A stretch of DNA of 64,000 nt from Guillardia theta CCMP2712 (GCF_000315625.1 NW_005434672.1:1-64000), one strand, 5' to 3'; numbered from the stretch's first letter, positions 22,979 to 35,431 are shown. Program-made: numbers and translations. Notes: generated from the sequence alone by a model not told the origin.

Positions 22979-23698
22979 ATGGTGGGCATGGCGCGCTTGT
23001 CTTCTCCCCTCACCATGCGAGGCTTGCTCTTGCTCGTGCTCGTCTCTTGCACTCATTGCTTGAACTTTGACTCCTTCACGACAACGCCTCAAGTGCGTGG
23101 TGAACGTGGAAGGCTGAGAGGTGGTTCGCGACCGGATCGCCTGGTGAACCAGGAAACATGCATGGTCGAGTTTGAAGTTCAGACGACGTCGCTACAATCA
23201 GATGAGAGCGTCCGGATATGCGGCAGTCATGCGATGATCGGATCATGGCTGCCCGAGAAAGGGCTGCAGATGCACAAAGTGAAGGTAAGAAAAGACTTGA
23301 GATTTTGTTAGAACGACCTCGTATGGCAGGGAGGAGTTCACGGCGAGCCATGCGTGTGGGGAGCGAGAATGCAAGTGCCCGTGGGCGAGGAGCTGGAGTA
23401 CAAGTATGTCATCATGAAGGGCTATGCTGAACAAGCGCGTGCCCTTTCCATCCCCAAGGGTGAATGTGCGGTGAGGGGTGGAGGAGTTTCTTGCTATCTG
23501 GCAAGATATACTGGTGCTCATTGTCGCTCCTGGCAGGTTGAGTGGGAGTGCGACATTCCGAATCGTCTCTTGCTGATCAACAAGCTCGAAGAAAGAGTCT
23601 TCGTGCTGCAAGAAAGCTTCGATGTGGTTGGAAGAGAAATTTTCTTTGTTGAGAACCAGAATTATGTAATAGCGACGGGATTGTTAGAGTGCTACTGA
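22979..23698 (+). CDS. CBM20 starch-binding domain protein with signal peptide
   Basis: Exons 22979-23284, 23330-23470 and 23537-23698 join in phase 0. The most likely start is the ATG at 23015 (MRGLLLLVLVSCTHC, a signal peptide); ATGs at 22979 and 22991 are in frame upstream. After the leader comes an LRGG motif (residues 34-37 from 23015), then a CBM20 fold: MVEFEVQT, VRICGSHAMIGSWLPEKG, a Trp in EPCVWGARMQVP, ELEYKYVIMK, then VEWECDIPNR, which are the usual starch-contact positions. CBM20 binds alpha-glucans. Cryptophytes keep starch in the periplastid space, so a signal peptide on a starch-binding protein makes sense there. More exons may follow (about 24000-24140) and the gene may continue into the second CBM20 at 26.4 kb. 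Confidence 0.75.
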
Positions 23699-23994
23699 TC
23701 AGTACGTAAAGGTTCCTCTCGCCTTTGTTGAGCAAGTGTCAAGAGGCTCACCTGCTGATGAAGCTGGATTAGTTCCAGGTACTCGTGAGGACGCTGATGG
23801 CGTTGAGGGCGGGTTGCTGGCGGCAGTTTTCGCAGACTTGGTGGCGAATGCGACTTGTACTTGTTGAAGTTGTCTGTATGCTGTCTAATGTAGCATGTGT
23901 GATATCAATCCTGTACTCTCTTTCAGCACAAGAAGCAGACGTGTCATAAGAAAGTGTTGTGATCTGTCTGTTTGACCTTGAAGTCCCGCTCAGG

Positions 23995-24140
23995 TCAAAA
24001 CATCCTTTCGATTGGCAATCTGAATGCAAAGATGTTGAACGAAGTGAATCAAGAAGATACCATGTCAGCGATCTTCAAGGAGGTGGAGAAGTTTCCGCAA
24101 GTTTGCTCGGGTGATAGCCTGAGTATTGACATGTGGCGTG
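23995..24140 (+). CDS. Possible further exon of the CBM20 gene
   Basis: A plus-strand segment preceded by a CTCAG acceptor and ending near GTGTCAGG reads LNEVNQEDTMSAIFKEVEKF and looks like coding sequence. It fits as a downstream exon of the CBM20 gene, but its joins were not established. The following DNA to 26.1 kb is mostly simple repeat or pyrimidine-rich, with no exon I can support apart from a short candidate at 24805-24840. Confidence 0.3.
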
Positions 24141-24994
24141 TCAGGTTCGAGAACATCAAGGGAAAGAATTGTCTGTTGTGGTGGCCGATCGGATGGGAAT
24201 GCAGTCTCATCTTGTAGTCTTTCCGAGGCAGGTATCGTTCTTGATTCTTGTTGTGCAAGAGCATGTCAAGGAGGAGAATGACGGGGAGAGAAAGAAGAAA
24301 CGCAACGGGGGGGGGGGAGAGGGGAAGGGAAAGGGGGACTGCCAACTGGCAGGAGGCAGGGGGCAGGGGCAAGGAGATAGGAAGGGAGGGGTGAGGGGGA
24401 GGGGGACAGGGCCGTGACTTACAGTGACAGTGGAGCGGAGAGGGACTCTTTGGCTGTCGACTTTCTCTTTCCTCCCGCTGCTCTGCCATCATCCGCCCAG
24501 TCAGCTCTCGGACCAAGTCAGAGTTGAGCTCGCCCAGAGGTCTCAGCCAGCAGGCAAACTTGATGAGGTTGGGAAACGGCGAGACATTGCTGACACGCTG
24601 TTGACCTGTGATGAGAACATGTGCCTGTTACGTTGTTACAAGATGTAGTTGATATCTTGTCGTGCCATCTGTAATCAGTAAGCTGATGTAGGTCAGACAT
24701 AGTCCATGTATCTTGTGACCATATGCATAGTGTTAGGGGTTATCGATTTCTCGATGGCATCATATCTTAGCATACATGATTCACATGTTTTTGACTCATG
24801 GCAGATGTTCGACGTTACCCTGATGTTCCTTTGTTCGCAGTTGTGCCATTGGCATCACCAACATTCTCCTCCAGCGTTCTCATAAGATTGTTTCCTTCAG
24901 CACTTATTTATCTCTCGTTCTTCCTCTTCAATCCGGTCTCTCTGCTACTCCTCCTCCTACTCTTTCTTCTTCTTTCCCCAGCTCTTGCCCTCCT

Positions 24995-25050
24995 CCTCCA
25001 CCACCACCACCACCACCACCACCACCACCACCACCACCACCACCACCACT
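24995..25050. repeat. (CCA)n trinucleotide repeat
   Basis: About seventeen CCA units. Reads His, Pro or Thr runs on the plus strand and Gly or Trp runs on the minus strand; no support for translation. Confidence 0.95.
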
Positions 25051-26138
25051 TCCTTTCTCCTGGTTGATGGACTGTACAGCCTTTGCCGTGTCCTCGTTCG
25101 TGCAGCAACTTCTTTTCAAGCTGATTGGTGCTACTATATGCTCCCTGCTCCTTCATCCTCTGACTCCCCACACAGGCGCTTCCTCTCTCTTTCTCTCGAC
25201 CATCCTCCTCCTCCCCGCCCCTCTCGCTAGGAAGGTTCTTTCCCTCCTCGCCCCCGTCCTCGGAGCTGCACTTCTGCCCTTGAGGTAGAGCCCAAGGAGC
25301 TATGGAGGAGTCTGACAAGCAGAGCAGGGTGGTTTGGAATTTCCTGGTCCGTCCTGGAATTTCTCTCTTCCTCCTTGTTGTTTGCAGGATTTGGCAACCT
25401 GCAGTCTCGGTGGGCCATGCTGCTCCTGCTACCTGCTCTCCTCTCCCCCCTCCCCCTTCTCTTCCTGCTTCTCCCTTTTGATCTCCCCTACCTCCCACTC
25501 CTCCCCTACCTGGTTCTCCTCTCCTCTCCTCTCCTCTCCTCTCCTCTCCACTCCACTCCTCTCCTCTCCTCCCTCTCCTCCCCACTCCACTCTCTCTCTT
25601 TCAAATCTCCTTCGCCCCCTTCTGCTTCACCTCTTCTGTGCGTGTCATGAATTCAGCGGCTCGCATCTCGTTGAGCAAGCAGCAGGTCTTGCAGGGGCTT
25701 CGCGGGCTCCTCCTCCTCCTCCTGTCCTCGCACGATCGCCTCATCTCGCTCCTGCTTCTTCCTGTGCGAGCAGGAGGAGCAGCAGGACGAGGAGGAGCCA
25801 GTGCAATCAAGAGCATGCGCCCGCTTCCAGCAGCCTGTTTGAAGATGACAGCAGGTGATGGCAGAAGAGAACCATGAGGAGGGAGTTCGACTTGTTCATG
25901 TTCTTGTCCTGGTTCTACTTCTTGATGACGATGACGACGACAATGATGTTTAGGTGGAGCGGGTGGGAGGGGTGGAGTGAGATGTGTCCATCTTCAAGCA
26001 TTATTATGATACCTGAACTTGTTGAACTCATTTGTTGCACTCTTGTAGTTGTCATTGTTTGTTTCAACATCTCTGCTGTTTTCCTGACTTGTCGAACTTT
26101 CAGACACGATTGTCTTTGCTGCTTCTTTCTCTACCGAG

Positions 26139-26291
26139 TTGATCAGTAGACCTTTCCGCTTCATCTTGTCTCTCTCTCATCGCGGACTCACTGTTCTTGC
26201 CCCACCCTTGCCGCAGCAGGAGAGGAGCAGGGGGAACAACGTGAGAGGAACAGAGCGAAAGAGCCTGCGATCTGTCAGTGCATCGAGGAGG

Positions 26292-26327
<36 letters not shown>

Positions 26328-26963
26328 CATATGGTGCAGCAAGAGAATGAAAAAGGAGCGAAGGAGGATGTGGCGGAACAAAAGGTGGAGAGAAAAGTTC
26401 GTTTCGAGGTGGACGGGCTGGCTGTGGAGGAGGGGCAGAAGGTTGGCATCGTTGGTGACCTGCCGGGTATGGGGAACTGGAATCCTTGCCAGGTAAGGGG
26501 GAGGAGGAAGGGGAGGAGGGGGGGGGGGAGGAGGAGGGCAGCAGAAGCAAGAGGAGTAGGAGGAGACGAGGTTTCAGTTGACGATGAGGAGAGAAATTTC
26601 ATTCTTCTGACATTGGAGGAGGCGGCCATCATGCAGCCGGCATACAACGTAAGGGAAAAGAAGCGCGTGTGGTCGGTATGAGATCCTACATTCCTCTTCA
26701 TTCTTCCTCCTCCTATCGCTCTTGTTCTCATCTCACTCTTCCTCTATCCTCCTTCTTCCCTCCCCCTTACCCGTATGACGTGGCTTCAGATAACGCTCTC
26801 TGTCCCCGCGGACTCGACGGTGAGCTACAAGTATGTGGTGCTTCCAAGAGAAGAAGAGGAGAGGAAGACGAAGACTCTCTGGGAAACTGGGCAAAATCGC
26901 ATCTTCTCTCCTGATAGCCATGATGTTGTCTGTGAGATTTTTAATCAACACTCCGTCCCTTGA
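26139..26963 (+). CDS. Second CBM20 starch-binding domain (same or adjacent gene)
   Basis: An open frame 26139-26675 and an exon 26790-26963 join across a 114-bp intron. After a Ser/Arg and Gln-rich linker (a CAG run at 26298-26325) comes VRFEVDGLAVEEGQKVGIVG, GDLPGMGNWNPCQ, a Trp at the exon end (RVWS), then ITLSVPADSTVSYKYVVLP and LWETGQNRIFS, i.e. a full CBM20. The G-rich stretch 26494-26570 is probably another small intron. There is no credible start of its own, so this may be the C-terminal half of the CBM20 gene beginning at 22979, giving two tandem CBM20 domains, as in DPE2-type enzymes, but no catalytic domain is seen here. Confidence 0.65.
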
Positions 26964-27179
26964 ACCCCTGGGCCTCCTCCTCTCCTTCCCGCTCCCTACT
27001 ACCTCTCGCTATCCTTCCAACTTCCGGTCCTCCTTGGATGTCCCAATTGTCGCATGCTCGTGCTCTTCTCTGCTAGCTGTCTCGTCCCCCATGGCGCCCG
27101 AACTCACAAGCTCTGCCTGTTGCTGCACGAGCTTCAGAAACGTCTCACGAACACTGCGACAAGTACAAGCAGAAAAATC

Positions 27180-27310
27180 ATAGCAGCAGCACCAGCACCA
27201 CCAGCAGTACAACCAGCACCACCAGCAGCAGCAGTAGCACCACCAGCAGCAGCAGCAGCAGCAGCAGCAGTAGCCGCAGCAGCAGCAGCAGCAGCAGTAG
27301 CCGCAGGAGA
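27180..27310. repeat. Imperfect AGC/ACC trinucleotide repeats
   Basis: Mixed runs of agc and acc units, reading Ala/Pro or Ser-rich. From 27320 to 28440 the DNA is dominated by CT- or AG-rich low complexity and a (CAG)n run at 28141-28195. Short minus-strand segments (KELAAQQ near 28200 and AELEADAARRKFELPEETK near 27960-28025) may be exons of the kinase gene to the right or of a separate coiled-coil gene. Confidence 0.6.
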
Positions 27311-28139
27311 AGCAAATTTACCTTCAGCCACAGCGCAAGATCGTTTTCAGAATGAACTCGAGTTTGATTCCTCTTGGAAGATGCTTTCTTGCCAACTGAT
27401 ATTCCGTCAGATCCTCGCTCCTCCTCAACTCTCCTCCATACTCTCTCCTCGTCACTCCTCCCTCCTACTCCCTCTCACATCTCCTCCTCTTCTCCCCTCC
27501 TCTCTTCCCTTCCTCTTCCTCCTCCCTCCCTGACCTGCCATAGCAGATGGAAGAGGAAACAGTCGATCCTTCTCCTGCTCTTCCCCTGCCTTATCCACCT
27601 GCTCCTCAATGCTAAGATTCTGAGACTTGAAGGATAACAAGAGGCGGGACAAGGAGAAAGGCAGGTGGAGAGATGGGGAACGGGAGAGAGTAGGGGAAGG
27701 AGGAAGGAGGAAAGGGGAACAGAAAAGAGGGGAAGGATAGAGGAGCGAGAAAGGGAAGGGGAGAGGAAGAGGGGGAGGATGGAAAGAGAAGCGGGAGGAG
27801 AATGGAGAGAGCAGTGGGAAAGGAGAGAGGGGAGAGGTAAGGGAGAAGAAAGGAGAGAGGAGAGAGGAGCGAGAAAGGCAGAAGAGAGGAGAGAGGAGCG
27901 AGGAGCGAGGAGCGAGAAAGGGAGGAGAGAGGAGAGCAGGAGTCATTAGGTTCACCATCTCTCGCTTCTTAGTCTCCTCGGGAAGCTCAAACTTCCTTCG
28001 CGCGGCGTCTGCTTCCAACTCCGCCTGTAGGAGATAAGAAGGAGAAACAGAGTCGGGAGGAAGGTGACGAAGAGGAGGACATCAAAAACATGGCTCAGGA
28101 TCGACAGCAGGAGCCAGACGAAATCAGGAGCGGGAGCAA

Positions 28140-28179
<40 letters not shown>

Positions 28180-28441
28180 CAGCAGCAGCAGCGAACCTGT
28201 TGAGCTGCGAGCTCCTTCACCACCGCTTGGGCCTCGAAGTCGAAGGCATCAAGAGCTCCACCTGACCCTCGTGAGCCCTGAAGACCCAGAAGTCAAAAAT
28301 TCCTCATCCCCTTCGGTTCTCCCCTAGTACACTCCTTCCAGCCTCCCCTTCCTGCCTCCTCCTCCTGCCTTGTCTCTCCTCCGGCTCCTCCTGCCCCTGC
28401 TCCTTCCGCTCCCACTCCTTCACTCTGTCCTGCCACTTCAT

Positions 28442-29371
28442 TCAGACCTGGGATGACGTGCGGATACGGGCATGTCCTGACGACACTCGGCTCCTTTCGC
28501 CATCGGATGAGTTGGCGGAGAGGAGGAGAGGAAAGGAGTAGGAGTGGCGCTTCCCCGCGATAATGAGCATGAACTTGTTGAAGGCGGTGTTAAGCTCCTC
28601 CAGCCGCTTCTGCTGCTTCATCACCGAAGGCATTCCCTTGGGCGTGAAACATTCCTGTAGGAGCAGATGAGAAGAAAAGAGGTGGGGGGGAGGGGGGGCT
28701 GAACGAGGAGGAGGGGAGAGAGGGGAGGAGACAACAAAACTACAATGCAAGGATGAGAAAGCAGCAGGATCGAAGGATGGAGGAGGAGAGCGGGAGGGGA
28801 GTGGGAAGAGAATGAAAGAGTGAGAATGGGAGGAAGGGAAGCGAGGGGGTATGCGAGGGAGGGGAGGGGAGGGAGGAAGAAGCAGAAGGAGGGGAGGGAA
28901 GTGACCTCGATACTGTCTCGCTGAGCTATGGCGTCGCAGAGTAGTTTGGACAAGAGCTTCATGTCCCACTTGCAGTTGGAGCAGAGACGCGAGGCGAGGG
29001 CAACGCTGCTGCTGAAAGCTGGGTCGGACTCATTCTTGTTGCGCAGAAGCTGCAGAGTCTTGTTCCTCTGGTCTTACAGTCAGTTGAGGGAAGAGGGAGG
29101 GGAGGAGGGAGGAGAGGAGGAGGTGAGCAGCCACACGGAGAGGGGAGGAGTAGCTGAGCACGAGTTGATGGCCAGGAGGACAGAAAGAGGAGATGGACAG
29201 GAGGAGAGGAGATGGACAGGAGAAGATGGAGAGGAGGGGGGCATTAGTAGAGACTGAAAGCACCTGTTCAAGCTTGCTGAGCTTCTCCGACACAGACCTT
29301 GGAACCTCGGCCATGGCCTGCACGATGCTTACAATAAGATCGAGCAGCAGGAGCAGCAGGAAAGCAGAAGG

Positions 29372-29413
<42 letters not shown>

Positions 29414-32400
29414 CAGAAAAAGGGTAACCTCTCTGCCAGTTGAGAGCTGACAGAAGTGAACATCTTCTTTGTTGTCGTCCTTGTCAGTTCGCAGGAGCAG
29501 CGCTTCCTTCACCGAGGTCTTCTCTTCTTCCTTCTCAAGAACGTGAACATTCCCACGAAACTGTACAGCCGCCTGCCCGATGTCAAGTTTCGGCGGCCTG
29601 CGATGATCCAAAGCTCGCTTGCTTGTCTCCTGCTCCCCCACTCCCCTCTGCTCATCTCCTTCCAAAAACTTTTCCCCTTCCTTCACAGTCGGGGTCGTCT
29701 GCCATTTCAAGTTCAACGCAAGCAGTACTCGAATTGCATCCTTCTCCTCCCTCTTTTGCTTGTTTCCCGCCTGCCCATCCTCCCCCTAACCTCCTTCCCT
29801 CCCTCTATTTCACTCTCAGCTACTCCATCTCTCCCTTCCTCACCTTCTTCGATGGTGTTCCTTCTGTCGTGAGCATGGACCAAACAGGAGCAACGTATTG
29901 GAAGTCGGAAAAAATATCTTGTTTGCTCCCTGCCCCTCGTCATTTCGCTCCCCCCCACTTCTTCCTCTACCTCCACTGGCATCCTCGTCACTCCGCAGGT
30001 AGTCCATCACTTCCGACTGGTCTCATCAAATCAGAGCACCACCACCACCACCACCACCAGGAATAAAAAGAAAGGGAACAAGAATAAGGGCAAGAAGGGG
30101 AAGGAGAGTAGACGACAAGAGGGAAAGCAGCAACAAAGTTGATTTTTCGTGTGCGAACACAAGGCAGGAGGTACCGTAAAGTTTGAGGAAAAATTACTGA
30201 TGTCGTAGATATCACGGACCCGAGGCTTGAAAGGAGGATCCTCCTGTCTTCCGGTCATCTCCCTTTCCATATCACATCACGCTGCTCAGCTTGGACCCAC
30301 TCCCTCCTCTCAATCTCCTCATCCAACCCGAACTGCTTTCACCCAACTGCTTCGCGCATTCTCTCTCCCTACTCCCCTCCCAAAATTTCCTCTTTCTGTC
30401 ACAATCCCCTCCTCCTCTCCCTCCCTCCCTCCCCTCCCTCTCTCTCCTCTCCTGCCTACTCCCTCACTCCTCTCCTCGCTCCATCTTCCTTGGTTTTCAC
30501 CTCCATGCTCAGCAGTCGCTGCCATCTGACAGGCTTCAGCCATTCGACGTCCTTCCACTTCATTGCGATCCGGGTCGCCTCGTCTCCCTGATGTAGACTA
30601 TCAGTCACTTCATAGGTCAACCAGCAGGTTGCTACCGCATTGATGTCTTTGTCCAGCTGTCCTATGCCAAGTCTTTTGCTACTATCAACATGCAGCTGAA
30701 ACAAACATCAATCTTCAGCTCTCCAACCCCCCCCCCCCCACACACACACACACACACCTCCTCCTCCACACCCCCCTCCCCCCATCTTTCATCCTCTTCC
30801 CTCCCTCCATCTATCCATCCATCCATCCCTCCTCTCACCAGGCCCCTTATCATGCTCTTCGCCTCCCTCGAGATATTCTCGGGGAACTCGAGCGGTTTGG
30901 TCAGCAGCGCCTCATAAGCTTTCTTTGTGTTCTCCTGGTAAAAGGGCGGCAGCCCCACCAGCATCTCGTAGACGAGGATCCCCAACGACCACCAGTCTGC
31001 CTCCTTCCCGTGCCCCTTGTTCAGCAGGATCTCTGGTGCCATGTAGTAGGGCGACCCGACCATGCTGAATGCACGATCGTTCCTGCTGTGCTCATCCTTG
31101 CTGTGTCCGAAGTCAGTGAGGCGGATGTGGCCCTTGTCGTCGAGCAGGATGTTCTCAGGCTTCAGGTCTCGGTAGATGATGCTCATCTCATGAAGATACT
31201 CCAGCGCCAGGATTATCTCAGCAGCATAGAAGCGAGCGCGAGGCTCCGAGAAGACTTTCTCCCGTGCGATGTAGGAGAACAGCTCCCCCCCGTTGATGAA
31301 GTCCATCACAAGGCACAGCCTGTCGGCTGTCTGGAATGCGTAATGAAGCTTGACGATGAAAGGATGGTTCACAACTTCAAGTACCCGCCTCTCAGCCTTG
31401 GTGGACTGAACGAGCCAACGTTTGTAGACCGACTTGTCGACGTTTATGATTCCTCGCAGGTTCTCGCGCTCCTGAAGCTCTCGCTCAAACTCGGCTCGGT
31501 TCCTCTCCTTGCTCTTGAGGGAATCTTTCGTGATGATCTTCATCGCATAAATCTTTCCGGTATCAACCTTTCTCACCTGCACGAGAGATACGCATGTCAG
31601 AGTGAAAAACAACATGTCAGAATAAACGGGTTCGAGACCTGCAGGACTTTTCCATAGGCTCCTTTCCCGACGATGCTCAAGCACTCAAAGTCGGAGATGG
31701 CAACTCCTTCTTCTCCAACCCCAAGGAAGCCCTCGATTCTCTTCACCCATTCTAGGAGCTACACGATTCATCGTATAAGCCCTTTGGACCAAAGCAGAAG
31801 CACAAGAACGAGGACAATGGAAACATTACCACTGGTCGACTTGGTGCCTCTAAAAAGTATTCCCTTCTCTGAGGATGGAAAATACCTGTTCCGCAACAGT
31901 TCCAAGTCAAGCACCACACATGTGCGCAGCTATCACAGCACGGCAATGCGGAATCATTTATGACGACACAGATGTTAGTCATTCACACAAAGATCATCAC
32001 CAATCGTGTTCAGTCTCCTTGTATGCTGGGAGGGCAGGTGAGAAGGCAACTGAATTCAACGGCATTCTAATTCACCTGCTCCGCTGTAGCTAGAGAACAC
32101 TCAGCGAGCTCGATAACTCCCTTGGGCCTGACAAACACACAAAACTGTCAATAAACGACGATCCCAGGATAAGTGGCTACCGCCTCTTGTTGATGAAGTC
32201 TTTCTCATCTGCCCAGTAAACCAAGAGACCCTCGTAAAGAACAAAATATCGCTGTAGCACAACTAAGAATGGACAATCACGATTCCAATGAGACGCACTT
32301 GCTGCCATCGCTTCATGATTCTGATAGCAACACTCAAAATCAGATTTCAGACATTCAAACAAGTTTACAACAACCTGTTCTTGCCAAGTTTGGACAAATA

Positions 32401-32690
32401 TCCCCTGTCACCAAATGCAGTAAGCAGATCTACACAAGAACAAAAGATAGCAAATTCTGACTTAAAGAGAGCTGGACGATCTCGCGGAAACTCGTTGGAA
32501 TGCGACCCTCCAGACGCGCTGGTTAACTGCTCGAGAGAATTTTCAAGGAGTTGGTTAAATTTGGCTCCGAGTAGAAACGCGAAAACTGAGAACGATGGAG
32601 GGTGGAGAGAGGAAGAGTTTGTGGGAGGAGGGGAGCACGATGCTAGGAGAAAGGAGAGAGCATCTACCTTGGGCGAGGACATCATCTTGG
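28442..32690 (-). CDS. PH domain + AGC protein kinase with long C-terminal extension
   Basis: Read leftwards. PH domain: exons 32404-32375 (GYLSKLGKNR), a 22-nt exon (IMKRWQQ) and one ending near 32180 (RYFVLYEGLLVYWADEKDF), then about 32090 (PKGVIELAECSLATAEQ) and more. Kinase: an exon ending at 31639 (IVGKGAYGKVLQ), 31576-30839, 30695-30636, 30587-30501, 30243-30175, 30016-29971 and 29929-29844, all in phase. Motifs: YAMKII, YRDLKPEN, TDFGHSKDE, FSMVGSPYYMAPE, and AGC tail EDPPFKPRVRDIY with hydrophobic motif IFSDFQYVAP. The frame continues into a Lys/Glu-rich extension (DAIRVLLALNLKWQTTP, RCCS-type Cys pair CSNCKWD, FTPKGMPSVMKQQKRL) to about 28442. PH plus AGC kinase is the Akt/PKB layout. 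The start codon is not located (MMSSPK at about 32690 is one candidate). Confidence 0.75.
29376..29412. repeat. (CAGGAG)n hexamer repeat
   Basis: About six units, in an intron of the PH-AGC kinase gene. Confidence 0.85.
30727..30765. repeat. Poly-C and (CA)n microsatellite
   Basis: A C-rich run followed by about ten CA units within the intron 30696-30838 of the PH-AGC kinase gene. Confidence 0.85.
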
Positions 32691-33479
32691 TTAGCGGACT
32701 TGTAGTTTGTGTTCCCTGTCATATTCAAACGCTTACATCACACAAAACAATCTTCGTCGCTCCCAACCTCCTCCTGACTTCTCCTCCCTTCATTTGATCT
32801 GCGGTTCCTCGGGTCGAACCCTCCCCATCCTGGCATCGGAGGTAAGTCCCAAAGAAATAGATCTGAGTTTCGTCCTTACCAACGTGGAAGTCCATGCTGT
32901 CCCGCTAGTTGCAGCAAGCACTCCTACATTGGTAGACGTCAGAGAGGTGTCAAAGTACTTCAGACTGTGCAGTATCCATGCAAGCTGACCCCCTGACAAA
33001 GGATCCATCATAGCACACTGATTCAGTAGCCACACAAACAATCAATACCAAAGATCTGGACAGGTACAAAAGCCAATACATGCGATTCCGGTGTTTTGCA
33101 TACCAAACGTCATTGTTGAATTTTCTCCCTTGGCCAGAAAAACAAAAATTGCACTAATACAGGTTTGAATACATTCTATCATCCACAATTTGTTTGCCAT
33201 TTATCCAGGATTCTCTTCATGACAATATTTCTGTCCGTCTCCTACATCTATATTCTTCGATCCTTGTTTTGGTGTTTGAATATCCTTCCTTGTTGATCTA
33301 CCCGCTGGCTTCCACATCTTTTCAACTGGCATTTGTTCTCGTGCTTTCAGCATGATCAAAACTTCTCATCTCCTGATCTCTTCATCCACTCGTCGCCTAT
33401 CACCACATCTTCGGTCCTTCGCAACTGCACCATCGCTTTCTTCAAGCTCAGCAGATCGAGAACAAATCCGTTCATCCCC

Positions 33480-34029
33480 CTCATACCCGGCCCATACCAA
33501 GTTCCGAACTGCGCCGGGCCCGGGCCCGGGTCACCCGCTCCGAGTCGGACTGATGATCGGATGATCGGAGTTCAGCCGCGCGGCCGGGCCGGGCTGAACC
33601 AAACCCTGGTCAAGTTGATTGAAAGTGCCGACTACCGCACAGTGCCGGCGGTTCAGTGACGGTCAGACTGGTCGGACTCCCGCCGGATCGTCGAGCCCGG
33701 CCGACGGTCGTCACTGAGGCTGCCCGGGCTGGCGCGGCCGCAAGTTGGGCGCCCGCGGCCCCCGCCGGGCCGCCGCGAAGCGAACGGAAACTACGGTACT
33801 CACTGCGGCTTCGGGAGCCTGAACGGTCCCGGCGCCCGCGGCGGCGCCTCCGAGGCGGCCCGGGGGCGGCCGCCGCCGCCGGCCGGGGGGCCCGGCCGCA
33901 CCCGGCGGCCCGGACCGGGACTGCCAGGGGAGGCTCAGTGAGTCAGTGACTCAGCGCCCTGCGGGGGCTGCCGCACTGCGGCCTGCGGCGCGGAAAGCGG
34001 CCGCAGGGTGAACCGGGGGCCGCCCTCTG
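33480..34029. other. GC-rich low-complexity island 3
   Basis: Very G+C-rich DNA made of cggcccgg, gtgactcag and ccgccg words. The right edge stops sharply at 34030, the first base of the inverted-repeat element copy 1. From 32700 to 33480 I see no confidently supported gene; a minus-strand open segment at 32790-33041 might be a 5' exon of the PH-AGC kinase. Confidence 0.75.
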
Positions 34030-34875
34030 CATTCCATGGCATTTACTAATGCCCAATTATAAATTAATATCCTTTTAACAAACACTTGTACCTGTTAATT
34101 TGATCATAAGCATACAGTTTTTAGTCAATTTTGTACCAGGATGATTTGTACCACTCAGTACTCTTTTATATTTGTTTTAAGCATTTGAGTTCCGGCTTAC
34201 ACGCCTCTTGGCTGCTCTCTACCCTGTGTACCGGTATGTTTGTCTGATGTGGAGGGGGTAGGGTTATTCGTATATTTCGATACACGCTCATGAAATCTTA
34301 TTAGTGTCAGCCATTGACGAGTGTAGTAAATCCAGCCAATAAGTATTTTTGTTTTCAAATCAAGGAGTCGTATGCCAGCTAGCAACGGCAATCTTTTTTT
34401 TCTACACCGGTTGTTTTATATGGATACCTACCCTATGTCTATAGGGTGCCACCGAAACACAGGTCCCCTTGCCCCCGATCAAAGAGCAAATAATTTTCAT
34501 TAAAAATCCTGAGATCTCCATTGCAAGTATCCCTCCCCTCCTCCTTCCATGCTCTTCTCCCTCCCTCCCTCCCCCCTGCTCCCCTCCCTTCCTCCCTGCT
34601 CCCTCCCTCCCCCCTGGTCCCCTCTCTCCCCGTTGCTTCCCTTTCCCTTGCGCTCCAGTTATAGACACCAACAAATGAATCTTCACCGTCGTGTATCAGC
34701 AACAAATGGAATTCAGAGAAGGCGAAGGCAGGAAGATTTCGATACATTCTTGGAGCAGGAAGAGACTTGTGATGAGTCAAAGACACCTCAAGATTTGAAG
34801 CTTCGAATGATCCTGCATACGTCAGTTGATGATCGAGACTTGCCCAGGATGAACTGGAAAAAGCCAAGCAGTAAT
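34030..34875 (+). mobile_element. TIR element copy 1, cut off by assembly gap
   Basis: Nearly identical (by eye about 97%) to 37766-38610, starting at the same terminal sequence cattccatggcatttactaa. It includes the first 66 codons of the element ORF (ATG at 34675) before the N run. Differences from copy 2 include small substitutions and a replaced stretch at about 34406-34440. Its right end is not visible; the 556-N gap is shorter than the remaining 1.77 kb of the element. Confidence 0.8.
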
Positions 34876-35431
34876 NNNNNNNNNNNNNNNNNNNNNNNNN
34901 NNNNNNNNNNNNNNNNNNNNNNNNNNNNNNNNNNNNNNNNNNNNNNNNNNNNNNNNNNNNNNNNNNNNNNNNNNNNNNNNNNNNNNNNNNNNNNNNNNNN
35001 NNNNNNNNNNNNNNNNNNNNNNNNNNNNNNNNNNNNNNNNNNNNNNNNNNNNNNNNNNNNNNNNNNNNNNNNNNNNNNNNNNNNNNNNNNNNNNNNNNNN
35101 NNNNNNNNNNNNNNNNNNNNNNNNNNNNNNNNNNNNNNNNNNNNNNNNNNNNNNNNNNNNNNNNNNNNNNNNNNNNNNNNNNNNNNNNNNNNNNNNNNNN
35201 NNNNNNNNNNNNNNNNNNNNNNNNNNNNNNNNNNNNNNNNNNNNNNNNNNNNNNNNNNNNNNNNNNNNNNNNNNNNNNNNNNNNNNNNNNNNNNNNNNNN
35301 NNNNNNNNNNNNNNNNNNNNNNNNNNNNNNNNNNNNNNNNNNNNNNNNNNNNNNNNNNNNNNNNNNNNNNNNNNNNNNNNNNNNNNNNNNNNNNNNNNNN
35401 NNNNNNNNNNNNNNNNNNNNNNNNNNNNNNN
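34876..35431. other. Assembly gap (556 N)
   Basis: Run of N. On the left the TIR element copy 1 runs into it; on the right the NXF1 gene runs into it from the other strand. The true size is likely larger than drawn. Confidence 1.

Noticed and set aside
23285-23311. A 27-bp intron in the CBM20 gene
   Set aside because: A better acceptor (CAG at 23327-23329) gives a normal 45-bp intron and aligns the CBM20 Trp correctly.
27452-28018. Leu/Pro/Ser-rich 188-codon minus ORF
   Set aside because: Apart from its first 25 codons it is CT-rich low-complexity sequence, probably intronic.
31010-31657. 215-codon plus-strand ORF
   Set aside because: Antisense shadow of the AGC kinase catalytic exon.
33656-33949. 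Ala/Arg/Gly-rich ORF in GC island 3
   Set aside because: Composition-driven; no start context, motifs or splice partners.
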